From an uncultured Flavobacteriales bacterium (GTDB lineage: Bacteria; Bacteroidota; Bacteroidia; Flavobacteriales_D; Sanyastnellaceae), in NCBI GenBank assembly GCA_905479115.1, contig CAJQLF010000053.1, forward strand, positions 1 through 64,000: a stretch of DNA of 64,000 bases, in the 5' to 3' direction. The notes beneath the pieces are model-generated. The model did no database searches, was not told the DNA's origin, and saw only the letters and a program-made list of their open reading frames with translations. Shown here piece after piece: positions 8,862-18,202 of this stretch. A program made the position numbers and the translations under genes. The stretch's first letter is position 1; each line of letters starts with the position of its first letter.

Positions 8862-9911
8862 ATGAACCGATTCACAGTGATTCTTCTCCTGGTCCTCCCG
8901 TTTGCTGCATTGAATGCCCAAAACGAGACCAAAGCCGAAAACCTGACAATTATTGCTGTTGGTGACATCATGCTGGGAACGAACTATCCCAATGCCTCCT
9001 ATTTGCCACCGAATGATGGCAAGGACGTGATGGCGGCTGTAGGATCTATTTTAGAAAAAGGGGATTTGACGGTAGGCAACCTCGAGGGGGTCATTCACGG
9101 TCCTGATGCAGCGGAGGGAAAGATTTGCAGTGACCCAAAGTATTGTTACCTGTTCAAAAGCCCGGATCATTACGTGGACCATTTCGTCTCTTCGGGGTTT
9201 GACTTTTTATGTGTTGCGAACAATCACATCAATGATTTTGGGAGCATGGGCAGGGAACATACATTGGCGTTATTGGACGAGGCGGGAATTTCATATGCGG
9301 GGGTCACCGACCATCCCACGTCTATTCTCGAAGTCAACGGATTGAGCGTCGGATTCGCAGGGTTTTCACCGAACCGAGGCACCCAATCCATCACCGATTA
9401 CGATTTGGTGGAACGCACTGTGCAAGCGTTGAGTGCGACGTGCGACGTGGTGGTTGTCTCCTTTCATGGCGGTGCAGAAGGAGAGGAGCACGAACATGTC
9501 CTTCCGGGCACAGAGACCTATTTGGGAGAAAATAGAGGGGATCCGATTCGATTGGCTCGGGTTGCAATTGATGCGGGCGCAGATGTGATTTGGGGCCATG
9601 GTCCGCACGTTCCGCGTGCAGTTGATCTCTACAAAGACCGTTTCATTGCGTATAGCTTGGGCAATTTTGCTACGTATGCACGATTCAGTCTCAAGGGTTC
9701 AAAATCGTTTGTGCCCATTTTGGAATTGGAGATTCGTGCGGACGGATCATTTGTTTCAGCGCAGATCCATTCTGCTCTCCAGAAAGACAACGGAGGTCCT
9801 CGGCCGGATGCTGGAGCGCATGCCTACCAACGAATTGAGTCATTGACCCGAGCGGACCGACCGGATGCGGGCCTGCGTTTTCCCGGCAATGGCATCATTG
9901 AAAAAGAATAA
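8862..9911 (+). CDS. CapA-family (PGA_cap) metallophosphoesterase-like protein
   Basis: The 349-residue product has a signal peptide (MNRFTVILLLVLPFAALNAQ). The PGA_cap fold follows: IIAVGDIMLGTNY, VGNLEGVI, FLCVANNHINDFG, VVVSFHGGAEGE and VIWGHGPHVPRAVDLYKDRF. The Asp, Asn and His residues in these blocks match the calcineurin-like metal site. Relatives include CapA of poly-gamma-glutamate capsule systems, but no capB, capC or capE genes are present, so a capsule role is not supported. It is probably a periplasmic hydrolase or polymer-handling enzyme. It follows the YdjM-like gene by 56 bases. Confidence 0.85.
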   Translation: MNRFTVILLLVLPFAALNAQNETKAENLTIIAVGDIMLGTNYPNASYLPPNDGKDVMAAVGSILEKGDLTVGNLEGVIHGPDAAEGKICSDPKYCYLFKSPDHYVDHFVSSGFDFLCVANNHINDFGSMGREHTLALLDEAGISYAGVTDHPTSILEVNGLSVGFAGFSPNRGTQSITDYDLVERTVQALSATCDVVVVSFHGGAEGEEHEHVLPGTETYLGENRGDPIRLARVAIDAGADVIWGHGPHVPRAVDLYKDRFIAYSLGNFATYARFSLKGSKSFVPILELEIRADGSFVSAQIHSALQKDNGGPRPDAGAHAYQRIESLTRADRPDAGLRFPGNGIIEKE

Positions 9912-9959
9912 AGCCAGAATTTTCAATGATTTTATTACCCATCGGGCAACATCACTGGG

Positions 9960-10082
9960 GTGAATGAATTGGAGGCTGACGAAGTCAAAGAACTCGCGGC
10001 GAGGCTGCTGGAAGAGTCGAATGACTTAGGTTGGTCCGAAGCCGAGTTCTATGAAAAAGAGCCTTGGGCAAAAGGTCTTTAA
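9960..10082 (+). CDS. Possible 40-residue acidic small protein
   Basis: The frame starts at GTG 9960 (no ATG in frame after the stop at 9927) and encodes VNELEADEVKELAARLLEES, then NDLGWSEAEFYEKEPWAKGL. The composition (charged, helical, two Trp near the end) looks like a real protein rather than random sequence, and it fills an otherwise empty gap between the CapA-like gene and a convergent gene. No family is recognised. An alternative is that it is chance coding. Confidence 0.4.
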   Translation: MNELEADEVKELAARLLEESNDLGWSEAEFYEKEPWAKGL

Positions 10083-10127
10083 GCATTCCCGCGCAATCGA
10101 CTAAAATCGAACTGAGCCACAGGGCTC

Positions 10128-10847
10128 TCACTCACGCAGATCGAGGTCATGGCGAACGCCAAGAAGCAGGGTCTGGTTGTTTTCCGCTCGGCCATCGCCT
10201 TTCCAAAGAACTTGTTGGAGCCATCCAACTTGCAAGGAGGTGCCGTTGTTGAGTCGGTAATTAAGGGCTGCAGACAATCGGTTCTGCTGAAGCAGGTTGA
10301 TCACCGGCATTGCGAGGTCTCTCAATCCGATGAATGCCTCTTCATACGCACTGATGGACCAGTTCGTGTGGTTCGGAATGGACCAGGAAATTTGAACGAA
10401 GTACCGCGCTCGGTGCTGCCATGCGCTGCCTTCGGGACGGTCCATGAAACGCTGCTCCAGGCGATAGCGATGGGTCCAATTGATTGCGCCGGTCTTTGAT
10501 TTGGTGATGAGTTGTTGCCAGATGCGGTGTTCATCAAAAAGTTGGGCAATGGGTTGCTCCCCGTATGGGTAGCTTCGGATCCATCCATAACCTGCGGTCA
10601 CCACATGCTGTTCGCTTCTGTGCCAATCGAGTCCAATCCGCATGAGCGATTGCTGCCAATCCTGTCCCAAGTCCGTGCGTCGGAATTGATATTCTGTATG
10701 CACCCCCCATGTGTCAGAGAGCCGATGATTGCCGAACGCCATAAACCACGTGTGTTGATGGGTTGCGACGTCCCTTGTCTCTTGGGCCGAAGTGCTCAAT
10801 ACGCTCAACATCCCCGCCACCAAGAGTCCGAATTGGATTCGTTTCAT
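10128..10847 (-). CDS. DUF2490 family outer-membrane beta-barrel-like protein
   Basis: The 239-residue product has a signal peptide (MKRIQFGLLVAGMLSVLSTS, cut after SAQ). Repeated aromatic-bearing strands follow (HTWFMAFGNHRLSDTWGVHT, RIGLDWHRSEQHVVTAGYGW), then the RLEQRF block and RYFVQISWSIP that mark DUF2490. The family is found mainly in Bacteroidetes and is predicted to form an outer-membrane barrel of unknown function. It lies 51 bases downstream of the RimK fusion on the same strand and may be cotranscribed. Confidence 0.85.
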   Translation of the reverse strand: MKRIQFGLLVAGMLSVLSTSAQETRDVATHQHTWFMAFGNHRLSDTWGVHTEYQFRRTDLGQDWQQSLMRIGLDWHRSEQHVVTAGYGWIRSYPYGEQPIAQLFDEHRIWQQLITKSKTGAINWTHRYRLEQRFMDRPEGSAWQHRARYFVQISWSIPNHTNWSISAYEEAFIGLRDLAMPVINLLQQNRLSAALNYRLNNGTSLQVGWLQQVLWKGDGRAENNQTLLLGVRHDLDLRE

Positions 10848-10898
10848 GGCACAAAATTAATGAGTGCATGTCAAACTGAAGTGAATTCCAGACGGGAT

Positions 10899-12260
10899 TC
10901 AGACGGCAAATTTCAACTTTCGTTCAATGGCTTGGATCATGCTTTGGGCGATATCGATTCCAGTGGCTTTTTCAATGCCTTCAAGTCCCGGTGATGAATT
11001 GACTTCGAGGAGCAAGGGACCCTTGTTGGAGCGGATGATGTCCACGCCAGCAACGGAGAGGTTCAGTGTCTTGGTTGCTTTGATCGCTAGTTTGCGTTCT
11101 TCAGGGGTAATCTTGATCAAAGAAGCCCGTCCCCCTTGGTGTATGTTGGCTCTGAACTCTCCCTTCTCAGCTTGACGTTGCATGGCCGCGACTACTCTGC
11201 CATTTACCACGAAACACCGAATGTCTTGGCCGTTGGCTTCCTTGATGAACTCCTGCACAAGGATGTTGGTTTTGACAGACTTGAAGGCGTTGATAACACT
11301 TTCAGCGGCCTTGTTCGTTTCTGCAAGGACAACGCCTCTTCCTTGGGTCGATTCAAGCAGTTTAATAATGAGCGGAGCGCCGTTGACCATGCGGATGAGG
11401 TCTTTGGTATCCATCGGGGATTTCGCAAACCCCGTGATGGGAATGTTGATGTCGTTTTCGGAAAAAAGAAGAGACGCAAAGAGCTTGTCGCGCGATTGGC
11501 TGATCGCATCGGCGGAATTTAAACAGTGCACCCCGAGGTTCTTGAACTGCCGCAACAAGGCGCAGCCGTAAAACGTTACCGCCGGTTTGATTCTGGGGAT
11601 AATGGCATCAAATTGATTGAGGATGTTGCCACCACGGTAGCGGATTTCAGGAGAGTGTACATCAAGCTTCATATACGCATGCTCAACATTGAGAAACACC
11701 ATTTCATGGCCCCGAGCTTCCCCGGCTTCCATGATCCGTTTGTTGCTGTAGAGGTTTGGGTTGGAGGCGAGCACTCCTACACGAAGCCCATCTTTTTCCT
11801 TCACGAACAGTTTGTACAATTGACTAAGTTCTTCACTGGAAATATCCCCTTGCACAAACGAACGGGATACGTCCACTAGAAATCGATCCTTGAATGCGTC
11901 CCGCCCAAGCAGCATGCGAAATTCCATCGAGTTGCGATTGGCGAGGGTCAAATCAATGGTGAGCATTTGATCTCCAATTTGCACGGACGTCTGAAAAGCA
12001 ATTCGCTCTTCCGTGATGCCCGAGGTGTTTTTGATCATCTTCCGGGTAACCACGCGTTCTTCGCAACTGATGACGATGCTCCGGTTTTCCTGGATTGGGT
12101 TGATGTCAAATTTGACCCATTCTTGGCCGTCCTTGATGAATGGTTTGATGTTGTCGGCTTGGATGGTGGATGTCTTCGCACCCGAATCAACTCTGGCCTT
12201 CACTGCAGGTACACCAAGTTGTTTGAACCTGCACCATTCGGCACTACCAATGATATTCAT
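10899..12260 (-). CDS. rimK: RimK-type ATP-grasp ligase with N-terminal RimB-like retropepsin-fold protease domain
   Basis: The 453-residue product is a two-domain fusion. Residues 1 to about 145 form the RimB/ATP-dependent zinc-protease-like domain (PF05618), with the retropepsin-style motif [13 protein letters not shown] and the MLLGRDAF block. Residues about 155-450 are a full RimK ATP-grasp enzyme: [46 protein letters not shown] and the hallmark [19 protein letters not shown]. In E. coli RimK adds glutamates to ribosomal protein S6; in Pseudomonas the RimB protein is a separate partner gene. An upstream ATG at 12422 is rejected because the added 54 residues are non-homologous and would run through the promoter. 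A TACTTTTG element sits 27 bases before the chosen start. Confidence 0.9.
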   Translation of the reverse strand: MNIIGSAEWCRFKQLGVPAVKARVDSGAKTSTIQADNIKPFIKDGQEWVKFDINPIQENRSIVISCEERVVTRKMIKNTSGITEERIAFQTSVQIGDQMLTIDLTLANRNSMEFRMLLGRDAFKDRFLVDVSRSFVQGDISSEELSQLYKLFVKEKDGLRVGVLASNPNLYSNKRIMEAGEARGHEMVFLNVEHAYMKLDVHSPEIRYRGGNILNQFDAIIPRIKPAVTFYGCALLRQFKNLGVHCLNSADAISQSRDKLFASLLFSENDINIPITGFAKSPMDTKDLIRMVNGAPLIIKLLESTQGRGVVLAETNKAAESVINAFKSVKTNILVQEFIKEANGQDIRCFVVNGRVVAAMQRQAEKGEFRANIHQGGRASLIKITPEERKLAIKATKTLNLSVAGVDIIRSNKGPLLLEVNSSPGLEGIEKATGIDIAQSMIQAIERKLKFAV

Positions 12261-12286
12261 GTCTTTGTACGCAAAAATAATGGGCG

Positions 12287-12294
12287 CAAAAGTA
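12287..12294 (-). promoter_or_regulatory. Candidate -7 promoter element for the rimK fusion gene
   Basis: Read on the minus strand this is TACTTTTG, a perfect match to the Bacteroidetes TAnnTTTG -7 element, ending 27 bases before the chosen ATG. A TTG occurs 16 bases upstream, slightly closer than usual for the -33 element. Confidence 0.4.
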
Positions 12295-12399
12295 GTTTTA
12301 TTCTTTGCACCAACGACATCAGAAAATAAAGGAAAATACGGTCTGAGGGGTCGACGGTAGATTGGCACCATGAACGGCGAATGTCCTATTTTTAACTTC

Positions 12400-13644
12400 A
12401 TGAATTTGGTTGTCTTTTCCATCCCCCTATTTTTCGCTCTTATCGGGCTAGAAGTCGCATGGGACCAATGGAAGGGCAGAGGGCTCTATCGGTTGGGCGA
12501 CAGCCTAGCCAACATCGGATGCGGCATTATGGATCAGAGCAGTGCCTTGTTTTCAAAGGTGTTGACGGTCGGTGCGTACACGGCTGTTTTTCTTTGGGCC
12601 GCGACCTGGAGACCGTGGGAAATGTCGAATCATTGGGCGGTTTGGGTTGGGGCTTTTGTACTCGTGGACTTTGCTTATTACTGGGCCCACCGGCTGAGCC
12701 ACGAGGTTAACATTCTGTGGATTGGCCACCAAGTGCACCACCAAAGTGAAGACTACAACCTCAGCGTAGCGTTGCGGCAAAGTGTTCTTCAGAAGGTCTT
12801 ACTGATGTGGGTTTATTGGCCCCTCGCGATTATTGGATTTCCTCCAGAAATGTTTTTGACGAGTATGGCCATCAATTTATTGTACCAATTTTGGATCCAC
12901 ACCGAACTCATCGACCGCCTGGGTCCATTGGAGTGGGCGCTCAATACCCCCTCACACCATCGTGTTCACCACGGGCGCAATCCCGAATACATCGACCGCA
13001 ATCACGCGGGAGTTTTCATTGTGTGGGATCGGATGTTTGGCACCTTTCAGGAAGAAATTGTCAAGCCAACCTATGGTGTGACCCGGCCTACGGAATCCTT
13101 CAATCCTGTTCAGGCGCAGTGGAAGCCAGTCGTTGACCTGTGGAATGATATGAGAGGTATTCCTGGATGGAGGGATCGATTGCGATTTCTGCTCGCCCCT
13201 CCCGGTTGGTATCCCGAGAGTGCAGGAGGCCCCCAGGCTGCACCAGCTATTGTGGGTCCTCAGTTCAAGTTTGATCCCCGACCAATGCCTCGCCTTGCGG
13301 GGATGTTGATGGGACGGTGGGTGATGCTCTTAGCGGTGGCCTTGCTAGTTTTAGGGGCGAAGGATGCCATCACGTCGATCCAATTGGCAGCGATACTCGC
13401 ATGGGTTATGGCTGCTCTCGCTGCCGTTGGTGAACTTTGGAACAGCCCATCGGACCGGTTTCGGCTCGTTTTTGCCTGGACGGTGGATGCCTCATTCGTT
13501 CCGGTCATGGGAACCCTAGTCGCCTCGCCTCCTCGATTCTATGTCTTGTGGTGCGCCCTGGCTTTGCTATCAGCAGTGTTGACCCATTGGGCGGTTTTCA
13601 CTTCGAGTCGAGTTGATGAATTTCTCAAAAAGAAGAAAGGATGA
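12400..13644 (+). CDS. Sterol desaturase / fatty-acid hydroxylase superfamily membrane protein
   Basis: The 414-residue product is a membrane di-iron oxygenase. It has N-terminal transmembrane segments (residues 1-20, 45-70, 80-100), then the His clusters [19 protein letters not shown] and [12 protein letters not shown], with [18 protein letters not shown], the standard eight-His arrangement. The extra C-terminal 110 residues hold about four more transmembrane helices. Substrates in the family are lipids (sterols, fatty acids, carotenoids, ether lipids); which one applies here is unknown. An ATG at 12370 is also possible, but [16 protein letters not shown] is the usual family N-terminus. The stop overlaps the next ATG (ATGA), suggesting translational coupling. 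Confidence 0.88.
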   Translation: MNLVVFSIPLFFALIGLEVAWDQWKGRGLYRLGDSLANIGCGIMDQSSALFSKVLTVGAYTAVFLWAATWRPWEMSNHWAVWVGAFVLVDFAYYWAHRLSHEVNILWIGHQVHHQSEDYNLSVALRQSVLQKVLLMWVYWPLAIIGFPPEMFLTSMAINLLYQFWIHTELIDRLGPLEWALNTPSHHRVHHGRNPEYIDRNHAGVFIVWDRMFGTFQEEIVKPTYGVTRPTESFNPVQAQWKPVVDLWNDMRGIPGWRDRLRFLLAPPGWYPESAGGPQAAPAIVGPQFKFDPRPMPRLAGMLMGRWVMLLAVALLVLGAKDAITSIQLAAILAWVMAALAAVGELWNSPSDRFRLVFAWTVDASFVPVMGTLVASPPRFYVLWCALALLSAVLTHWAVFTSSRVDEFLKKKKG

Positions 13645-13898
13645 GGACCATCTGCACCGTCATGCTCTGGATTTGTATGGGTAGCATTTTGTCATGCGCT
13701 ATGAATCAAGGGATTACGAGCACAACCTCTCAGATTACGTGTCCGATTTGCGGCCACCAGGAAGTGGAAACCTTGCCTACCGAATATTGTGTGATCGCGT
13801 ACGATTGCAAAAAATGTGGAGTCACGTTGCACCCCGAAGGAGACGATTGCTGTGTCTACTGCACGCACGGGGATCATAAATGTCCGTCTAAGCAATGA
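13641..13898 (+). CDS. GDCCVxC-type small Cys-rich lipoprotein
   Basis: The 85-residue product has a short signal sequence ending in a lipobox-like GSILSC, followed by Cys-rich sequence: CPICGHQEVETLPTEYC, CKKCGV and GDDCCVYCTHG. The last motif matches the GDCCVxC family, small putative metal- or redox-active proteins some of which are selenoproteins. Family members I know are mostly cytosolic and about 65-70 residues long, so the lipoprotein signal here is a noteworthy addition. Its ATG overlaps the desaturase stop by ATGA, so the two are probably translated together. Confidence 0.8.
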   Translation: MRTICTVMLWICMGSILSCAMNQGITSTTSQITCPICGHQEVETLPTEYCVIAYDCKKCGVTLHPEGDDCCVYCTHGDHKCPSKQ

Positions 13899-13932
13899 TC
13901 AAGAGACGGGGCGGGCCCGGCGATTAGGCTAT

Positions 13933-14919
13933 TCAGCGCTCAAAGGCCTCAAATGTGAAGTGTCCTTTGTCGCCATTCGAATCATAAAAATCCAGTATCC
14001 TGAGCTGAAATTCGCGTCCTTCAGACGTTACGACACCATAGAGGTTGTTCGCATCAATGCTATAAAATCCCGCATCAAGATCAAAGGATTTCCAATCGTA
14101 GCCGATGGCATTCCAATCTGTTAATTTGGGGAAGTTGGACCAGTCCATTTGGCTAAACTCCTCCCATCCCGTATCCACCGGTTCAATGATCTCAACGCGT
14201 TCACTCGGAGTCAGAATTCCAGTGACTTGGTAGGGTATGGTGCCTTCGAGTAGCTCCGTGTAGGACGTTAAAAGCAACTCCCATTGATCACTCGGTGGTT
14301 CGATTTCGGGCGAATTGGTGTGCAAGATGCTGAGGTACACAAAAGATTCGGATGGACTCAGGGGCACGATCACAGACTCACTTTGCTCCAGATTCGGCAG
14401 CTCAATTCGGATGTCAAAGCCGACCTCGGAGATGCTTTGTAGCGTGATTCGGCGCTTACCCAGCAGTTCGTTTTCGGCTCCATAACCCAAATCAACAAAA
14501 AAGGATTCGCCTACTTCAAATTGAGCTTCTGCCGAATCAGCAGACCAACCGGAAGGCGGGTCAATACGCCAAGCCAGTGCTTGGACCTCATCATCCGTAA
14601 GGCCTTGATCTGATCCCGATGCTGCGTCGCGGGCGATGCGCATGGTGCGGCTTGAATTCAATAGAATAGCGATCTTACCCGACTCAGGGAGCGGGGAGAG
14701 TTTGAGGCACCAATCCAAGGGAGAGTGGCTTGCAATCACTTTGCTGTTCTGAAGACTGTAATAAACACGCGTATCATACGAGGGCCCGATGGAGACTTCG
14801 TGGGTCACGAGTGAGCCTGCGGGTTTGATAGGAATCGCAAGCTCGTGTTCGATGCATCCGCCAAATGAGAAGAGCAGCAGACCAAAAACAGGAAGTCGGA
14901 GGATCAGGTTCATCGGCAT
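13933..14919 (-). CDS. HmuY-like lipoprotein
   Basis: The 328-residue product has a signal peptide with lipobox (LLLFSFGGC). The mature part shows HmuY-family blocks: VSIGPSYDTRVYYSLQNSKV, LDWCLKL, an IGYDWKSFD segment and the final REFQLRILDFYDSNGDKGHF, the classical end of HmuY proteins. In Porphyromonas HmuY is a surface haem-binding lipoprotein that hands haem to the TonB receptor HmuR. It is the third gene of a minus-strand operon, 4 bases after the TonB receptor stop, and is clearly a paralogue of the first gene of that operon. Haem ligands cannot be assigned by eye. Confidence 0.8.
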   Translation of the reverse strand: MPMNLILRLPVFGLLLFSFGGCIEHELAIPIKPAGSLVTHEVSIGPSYDTRVYYSLQNSKVIASHSPLDWCLKLSPLPESGKIAILLNSSRTMRIARDAASGSDQGLTDDEVQALAWRIDPPSGWSADSAEAQFEVGESFFVDLGYGAENELLGKRRITLQSISEVGFDIRIELPNLEQSESVIVPLSPSESFVYLSILHTNSPEIEPPSDQWELLLTSYTELLEGTIPYQVTGILTPSERVEIIEPVDTGWEEFSQMDWSNFPKLTDWNAIGYDWKSFDLDAGFYSIDANNLYGVVTSEGREFQLRILDFYDSNGDKGHFTFEAFER

Positions 14920-14923
14920 CGAT

Positions 14924-16963
14924 TCATCGGTTTTGATTCCACTGGTATGTCAACCGCACGACCGCGCTTCTTCCCCAAGCAATGGGAGTGAGGCCCGACG
15001 TATGGGTTTCAGGACCTGAAGTGTCGAAGCCGTTTGCCAGGGAGGTGACGTCCAATAGGTTCTTGAGCCGAAGGGCGATCTGAAGCCGATTGGAGGGGCT
15101 TTGCCAATGGAGTGCATTCAAGTCCAATAGGGTATAGGCGGGCGCTGTTACCAATTGCATCTCGTCGTTCGCATTTTGGACAACGCGCTGACGCGCACCA
15201 TTGTATTTGATGAAAATGGACGTTTGAAGGTGTGGATTGATGTGCCAAGTCAGTTCTGCTTGGCCTTCCATTGTGGCTGCCTGCGAAGGCGCAGCAGACT
15301 CATCGCCCTCGCCAGATTTTACCAGGTCGGTTTGGGCTTTGAATGCACTGAGTCCAATATTCCATTCGAGCTGCTTCCCTGTGGCATGGACTTGGGCTTC
15401 TATACCTTGGGAGGAAAATCCAGCGAAATTCACGTATTGATACGTGCCATCCAGCTGGTCAACCAAGCCTATTTGCTCTGCTACTGCATTGGAGTATCCC
15501 CGAAGAGAGAAATTCAAGGAACCTTCTTTTTGCCAGTGTATCTGCCAGAAATGCGAGGTTTCAGGGCGAAGGTTCGCGTTGCCAAAAAGTTGGTGGTTGA
15601 CATCCACAAACTGAAAGTGCAATTCTTTTAGGCTCGGTGCGCGAAATCCCTTGGCATATGCCAGGCGAAAGCGGTGTGTACCCCATTTCCACAAGCCGTT
15701 CCAGCTAGGGAGCACTGGAGCTGTGAAGGCCGAGTTGAAAGCTTTTCGCAACCCAAAACGATGGGACTGTGCGTCGCTTTCCCATGTGAAGGTTGCAAAT
15801 ACCGCTGCGTCGAATAGGATGTGCTCATTTTGAACTAAACGCCCTCCTGCAATGGTTTCATGCCGAGCATCCCACCCAGCAGAGCCGTGTGCGCGTTCGG
15901 ATATCGATACATGTCTGGTTCCGCGAGACATCCAGACGGACATGCGCGTGGAATCTTGCTCACTGGAAAGGGGGGTTTGGGCGAGGGTTTCAAGGTCGGT
16001 CAGGTGAGCGGCCCGAATCCGATGGTAACGCTGCCAAGACTGCGTAATGTTCCATACCGTGCCCTCGTCATTGAAGGATCGACATTGCAGCGTCGGGATC
16101 CAGCGTGTCGTGCTGTATAAGTCGTCAAATGCTGTTCGTCCATAGGGTGCTCGAGGCGCGCCACGGTTCTCGATGCGCTCTGATAACACCTGCACGGAAG
16201 GACGGAAGACCCAGTGGCCTGCAGTCAGCCGACTGTGCAACCGAGCATTTCGCTGCAACTTGGGATTCCAGAGAGCGATGCGACTGGAGTCAGCAAGAAA
16301 GTTGGAGAATCCGTCCACCAGCGGGTCCCCGGGAGACCAGCCGTCGAAATACGTTTGATTGGCTTCTATGCCCCATTGTACGCCATGGGCCTGATGAGCG
16401 AAAGAGGCCGAATTGGTGTGGCTTCCAACCGTTTCATACTGACTTGTCCATTGAAATTCACTGCCGGGTTGTCGCCTTGATTTGGTGATGAGGTTCACGG
16501 TTCCAGCCAAAGAGTTGGTTCCGTATTCCACTGCCATTGGTCCGTTGATGATTTCGATTCGCTCGATGTTATCGAGGGCCACTTGGCTCAAATCAAGTTC
16601 GCCATTGAGCCTTCCGGCAAGGGGGACGCCATCGATGAGGACATTGATGTTGTTTCCACCCAGTCCGTTGAGGGAAGCGGCCGCTCCAAGCACCGGATCT
16701 TGGGCCACCCGAAAATTCAATTGGCGGTTGAGCAATTCGTGGAGCGTGGGTGAGGCGTTTTGCTCAATGGCATCACGGCCAATAACCCGGGTAGGCCGCA
16801 AAGCTTGGTCCGCGGTTGTTGCATCGCGTTCCCCAGTGACCACAGCGTTGGACAATTCTACCCAGCGCGAGAGGGCACTGTCAACCGACAAGGGCACGGC
16901 CTGCTGTCCGAGCAGAACAGCCGACCATGCCAGTCCAATTATGACGCCGATGCAATGCCTCAT
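14924..16963 (-). CDS. TonB-dependent outer-membrane receptor (HmuR-like, haem/iron family)
   Basis: The 679-residue product has a signal peptide (MRHCIGVIIGLAWSAVLLGQ). The plug domain covers about residues 45-165 (LHELLNRQLNFRVAQDP, INVLIDGVPLAGRLNGELDL, IERIEIINGPMAVEYGTNSL, NLITK), followed by a 22-strand barrel with RLAYAKGFRAPSLKELHFQF, GNANLRPETS and a C-terminal LTYQW strand. It lacks the long N-terminal carboxypeptidase-like domain of SusC proteins, so it is a siderophore/haem/metal-type receptor. The flanking HmuY-like genes, at 3 and 4 bases distance, point to haem or a related tetrapyrrole as ligand. Confidence 0.88.
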   Translation of the reverse strand: MRHCIGVIIGLAWSAVLLGQQAVPLSVDSALSRWVELSNAVVTGERDATTADQALRPTRVIGRDAIEQNASPTLHELLNRQLNFRVAQDPVLGAAASLNGLGGNNINVLIDGVPLAGRLNGELDLSQVALDNIERIEIINGPMAVEYGTNSLAGTVNLITKSRRQPGSEFQWTSQYETVGSHTNSASFAHQAHGVQWGIEANQTYFDGWSPGDPLVDGFSNFLADSSRIALWNPKLQRNARLHSRLTAGHWVFRPSVQVLSERIENRGAPRAPYGRTAFDDLYSTTRWIPTLQCRSFNDEGTVWNITQSWQRYHRIRAAHLTDLETLAQTPLSSEQDSTRMSVWMSRGTRHVSISERAHGSAGWDARHETIAGGRLVQNEHILFDAAVFATFTWESDAQSHRFGLRKAFNSAFTAPVLPSWNGLWKWGTHRFRLAYAKGFRAPSLKELHFQFVDVNHQLFGNANLRPETSHFWQIHWQKEGSLNFSLRGYSNAVAEQIGLVDQLDGTYQYVNFAGFSSQGIEAQVHATGKQLEWNIGLSAFKAQTDLVKSGEGDESAAPSQAATMEGQAELTWHINPHLQTSIFIKYNGARQRVVQNANDEMQLVTAPAYTLLDLNALHWQSPSNRLQIALRLKNLLDVTSLANGFDTSGPETHTSGLTPIAWGRSAVVRLTYQWNQNR

Positions 16964-16966
16964 GCG

Positions 16967-18202
16967 TTAGTGAATGATCAGCGGTTCTGTGCTCAGCCCT
17001 CCGTTGCCGTCAAGGACTTGAACGATGAACATGCCTTTCGAGAGTGACTCGAGTGAAATCTGAGTAGCTTGACCGGATATGGATTGACGCATTTTCAGAG
17101 AACCATCCAAACCATAAATGGACACCTGTACATTGCTCGCAGACTGTTGATGCAGCTGGAAGTTGACCGTGCTGTGCAGCTCGGCAGGGTTGGGGTACAG
17201 TGCGAAGCGGTCTTTGGATGAAGATTCCACGACGGAATTTGTACCCGTTAACAGCACTTTGCCGAAACCGATGTTTCCGGTGGCGCTGCCCTCGAATTCT
17301 GTGAAGACGACGCGCCAAAAAGCACTGTCCTGGTCAGCTACGAAATAGCACCGCTCATTTTCCAGAACGTAACCTTGCTGAGGTACGTAGGTTTTCCAAT
17401 CGTGTCCAATCACATTGGTGGCTGAACTGAACGAATCAAAGCTGTAGTTTCCATCTTGAAATGGATCGGTCAATCCGTTGACTTCTTGCGTGGTAACTGC
17501 GGGGTGATTGAGCACGCCGGCAACAGCATAGTACGCACCGTTGCCTACATCTTCGAGGTACTTCAAGAAAACGAAGTCCCATGGCTCAGAAGGCTCTAAG
17601 TCACTCACAGTTTGATCTTCGAGGTTGCAGTATGCAAACAATTTGCCGGGATAGTCGGCTTTTTCGATGTCCATCGTGGTTTCTTCGGTTCCGTCTAGGT
17701 TAGCCCATTGTAGCTGGTAGACGCCACTTTCGAGAGAAAGCAAGGCCACTTTTTTCCAGCTTTCGTCCGCCAATTGGAGGAGGTATGTTTTGTCCGATGT
17801 GACGATGTGGGTAATGACGTCATAGACTCCCCAGCCAAAATCAAACATGCCATCACCACCTTGGCTAAAGGCCGCATTGGACCAATCCGATTGATCATTG
17901 AAATTTTGCCCTGTCATGTCCCAGCCTTCAAGCGTGGCAGTATCCCATTCATCTAGGGTGCCGTATTCAAATAATTGAACGCCGAGTCCTCCATTGATTC
18001 GCGCTGTGCTGCCCATCGGACGAACATCCAATGCGATGTGCCAATCTGCGAGCGCGGCGGTGCCGACTTCGCCATTGGAAAGGCTGTACCAAACCATGTT
18101 GGCGTTGCCTGCTCCGAGGGATACGTTGTCATAGGCAACGCCTTGGGCAAAGCAGGAAATAGAGGTTATAGCGGCCAAGATAAAAGCGTAAATGTTTTTC
18201 AT
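16967..18202 (-). CDS. HmuY-like protein with T9SS type A sorting domain
   Basis: The 411-residue product has a signal peptide (MKNIYAFILAAITSISCFAQ). The mature region is homologous to the HmuY-like lipoprotein two genes downstream: VSLGAGNANMVWYSLSNGEV, ADWHIAL, VIGHDWKTYVPQQGYV, RVVFTEFEG. Residues about 335-411 form a type A T9SS C-terminal domain (RFALYPNPAELHSTVNFQL, VQVSIYGLDGSLK, LSKGMFIVQVLDG). So this copy is predicted to be exported by T9SS and anchored at the cell surface, while its paralogue is a lipoprotein. It is the first gene of the operon, with the TonB receptor starting 3 bases after its stop. Confidence 0.82.
   Translation of the reverse strand: MKNIYAFILAAITSISCFAQGVAYDNVSLGAGNANMVWYSLSNGEVGTAALADWHIALDVRPMGSTARINGGLGVQLFEYGTLDEWDTATLEGWDMTGQNFNDQSDWSNAAFSQGGDGMFDFGWGVYDVITHIVTSDKTYLLQLADESWKKVALLSLESGVYQLQWANLDGTEETTMDIEKADYPGKLFAYCNLEDQTVSDLEPSEPWDFVFLKYLEDVGNGAYYAVAGVLNHPAVTTQEVNGLTDPFQDGNYSFDSFSSATNVIGHDWKTYVPQQGYVLENERCYFVADQDSAFWRVVFTEFEGSATGNIGFGKVLLTGTNSVVESSSKDRFALYPNPAELHSTVNFQLHQQSASNVQVSIYGLDGSLKMRQSISGQATQISLESLSKGMFIVQVLDGNGGLSTEPLIIH

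Noticed and set aside
7573-9911. Capsule (poly-gamma-glutamate) synthesis locus around the CapA-like gene
   Set aside because: No capB, capC or capE homologues are nearby; the CapA family has many members outside capsule systems.
13890-13935. GC-rich GGGCGGGCCC sequence between convergent genes as a terminator
   Set aside because: Only a short self-complementary core and no T run on either strand.
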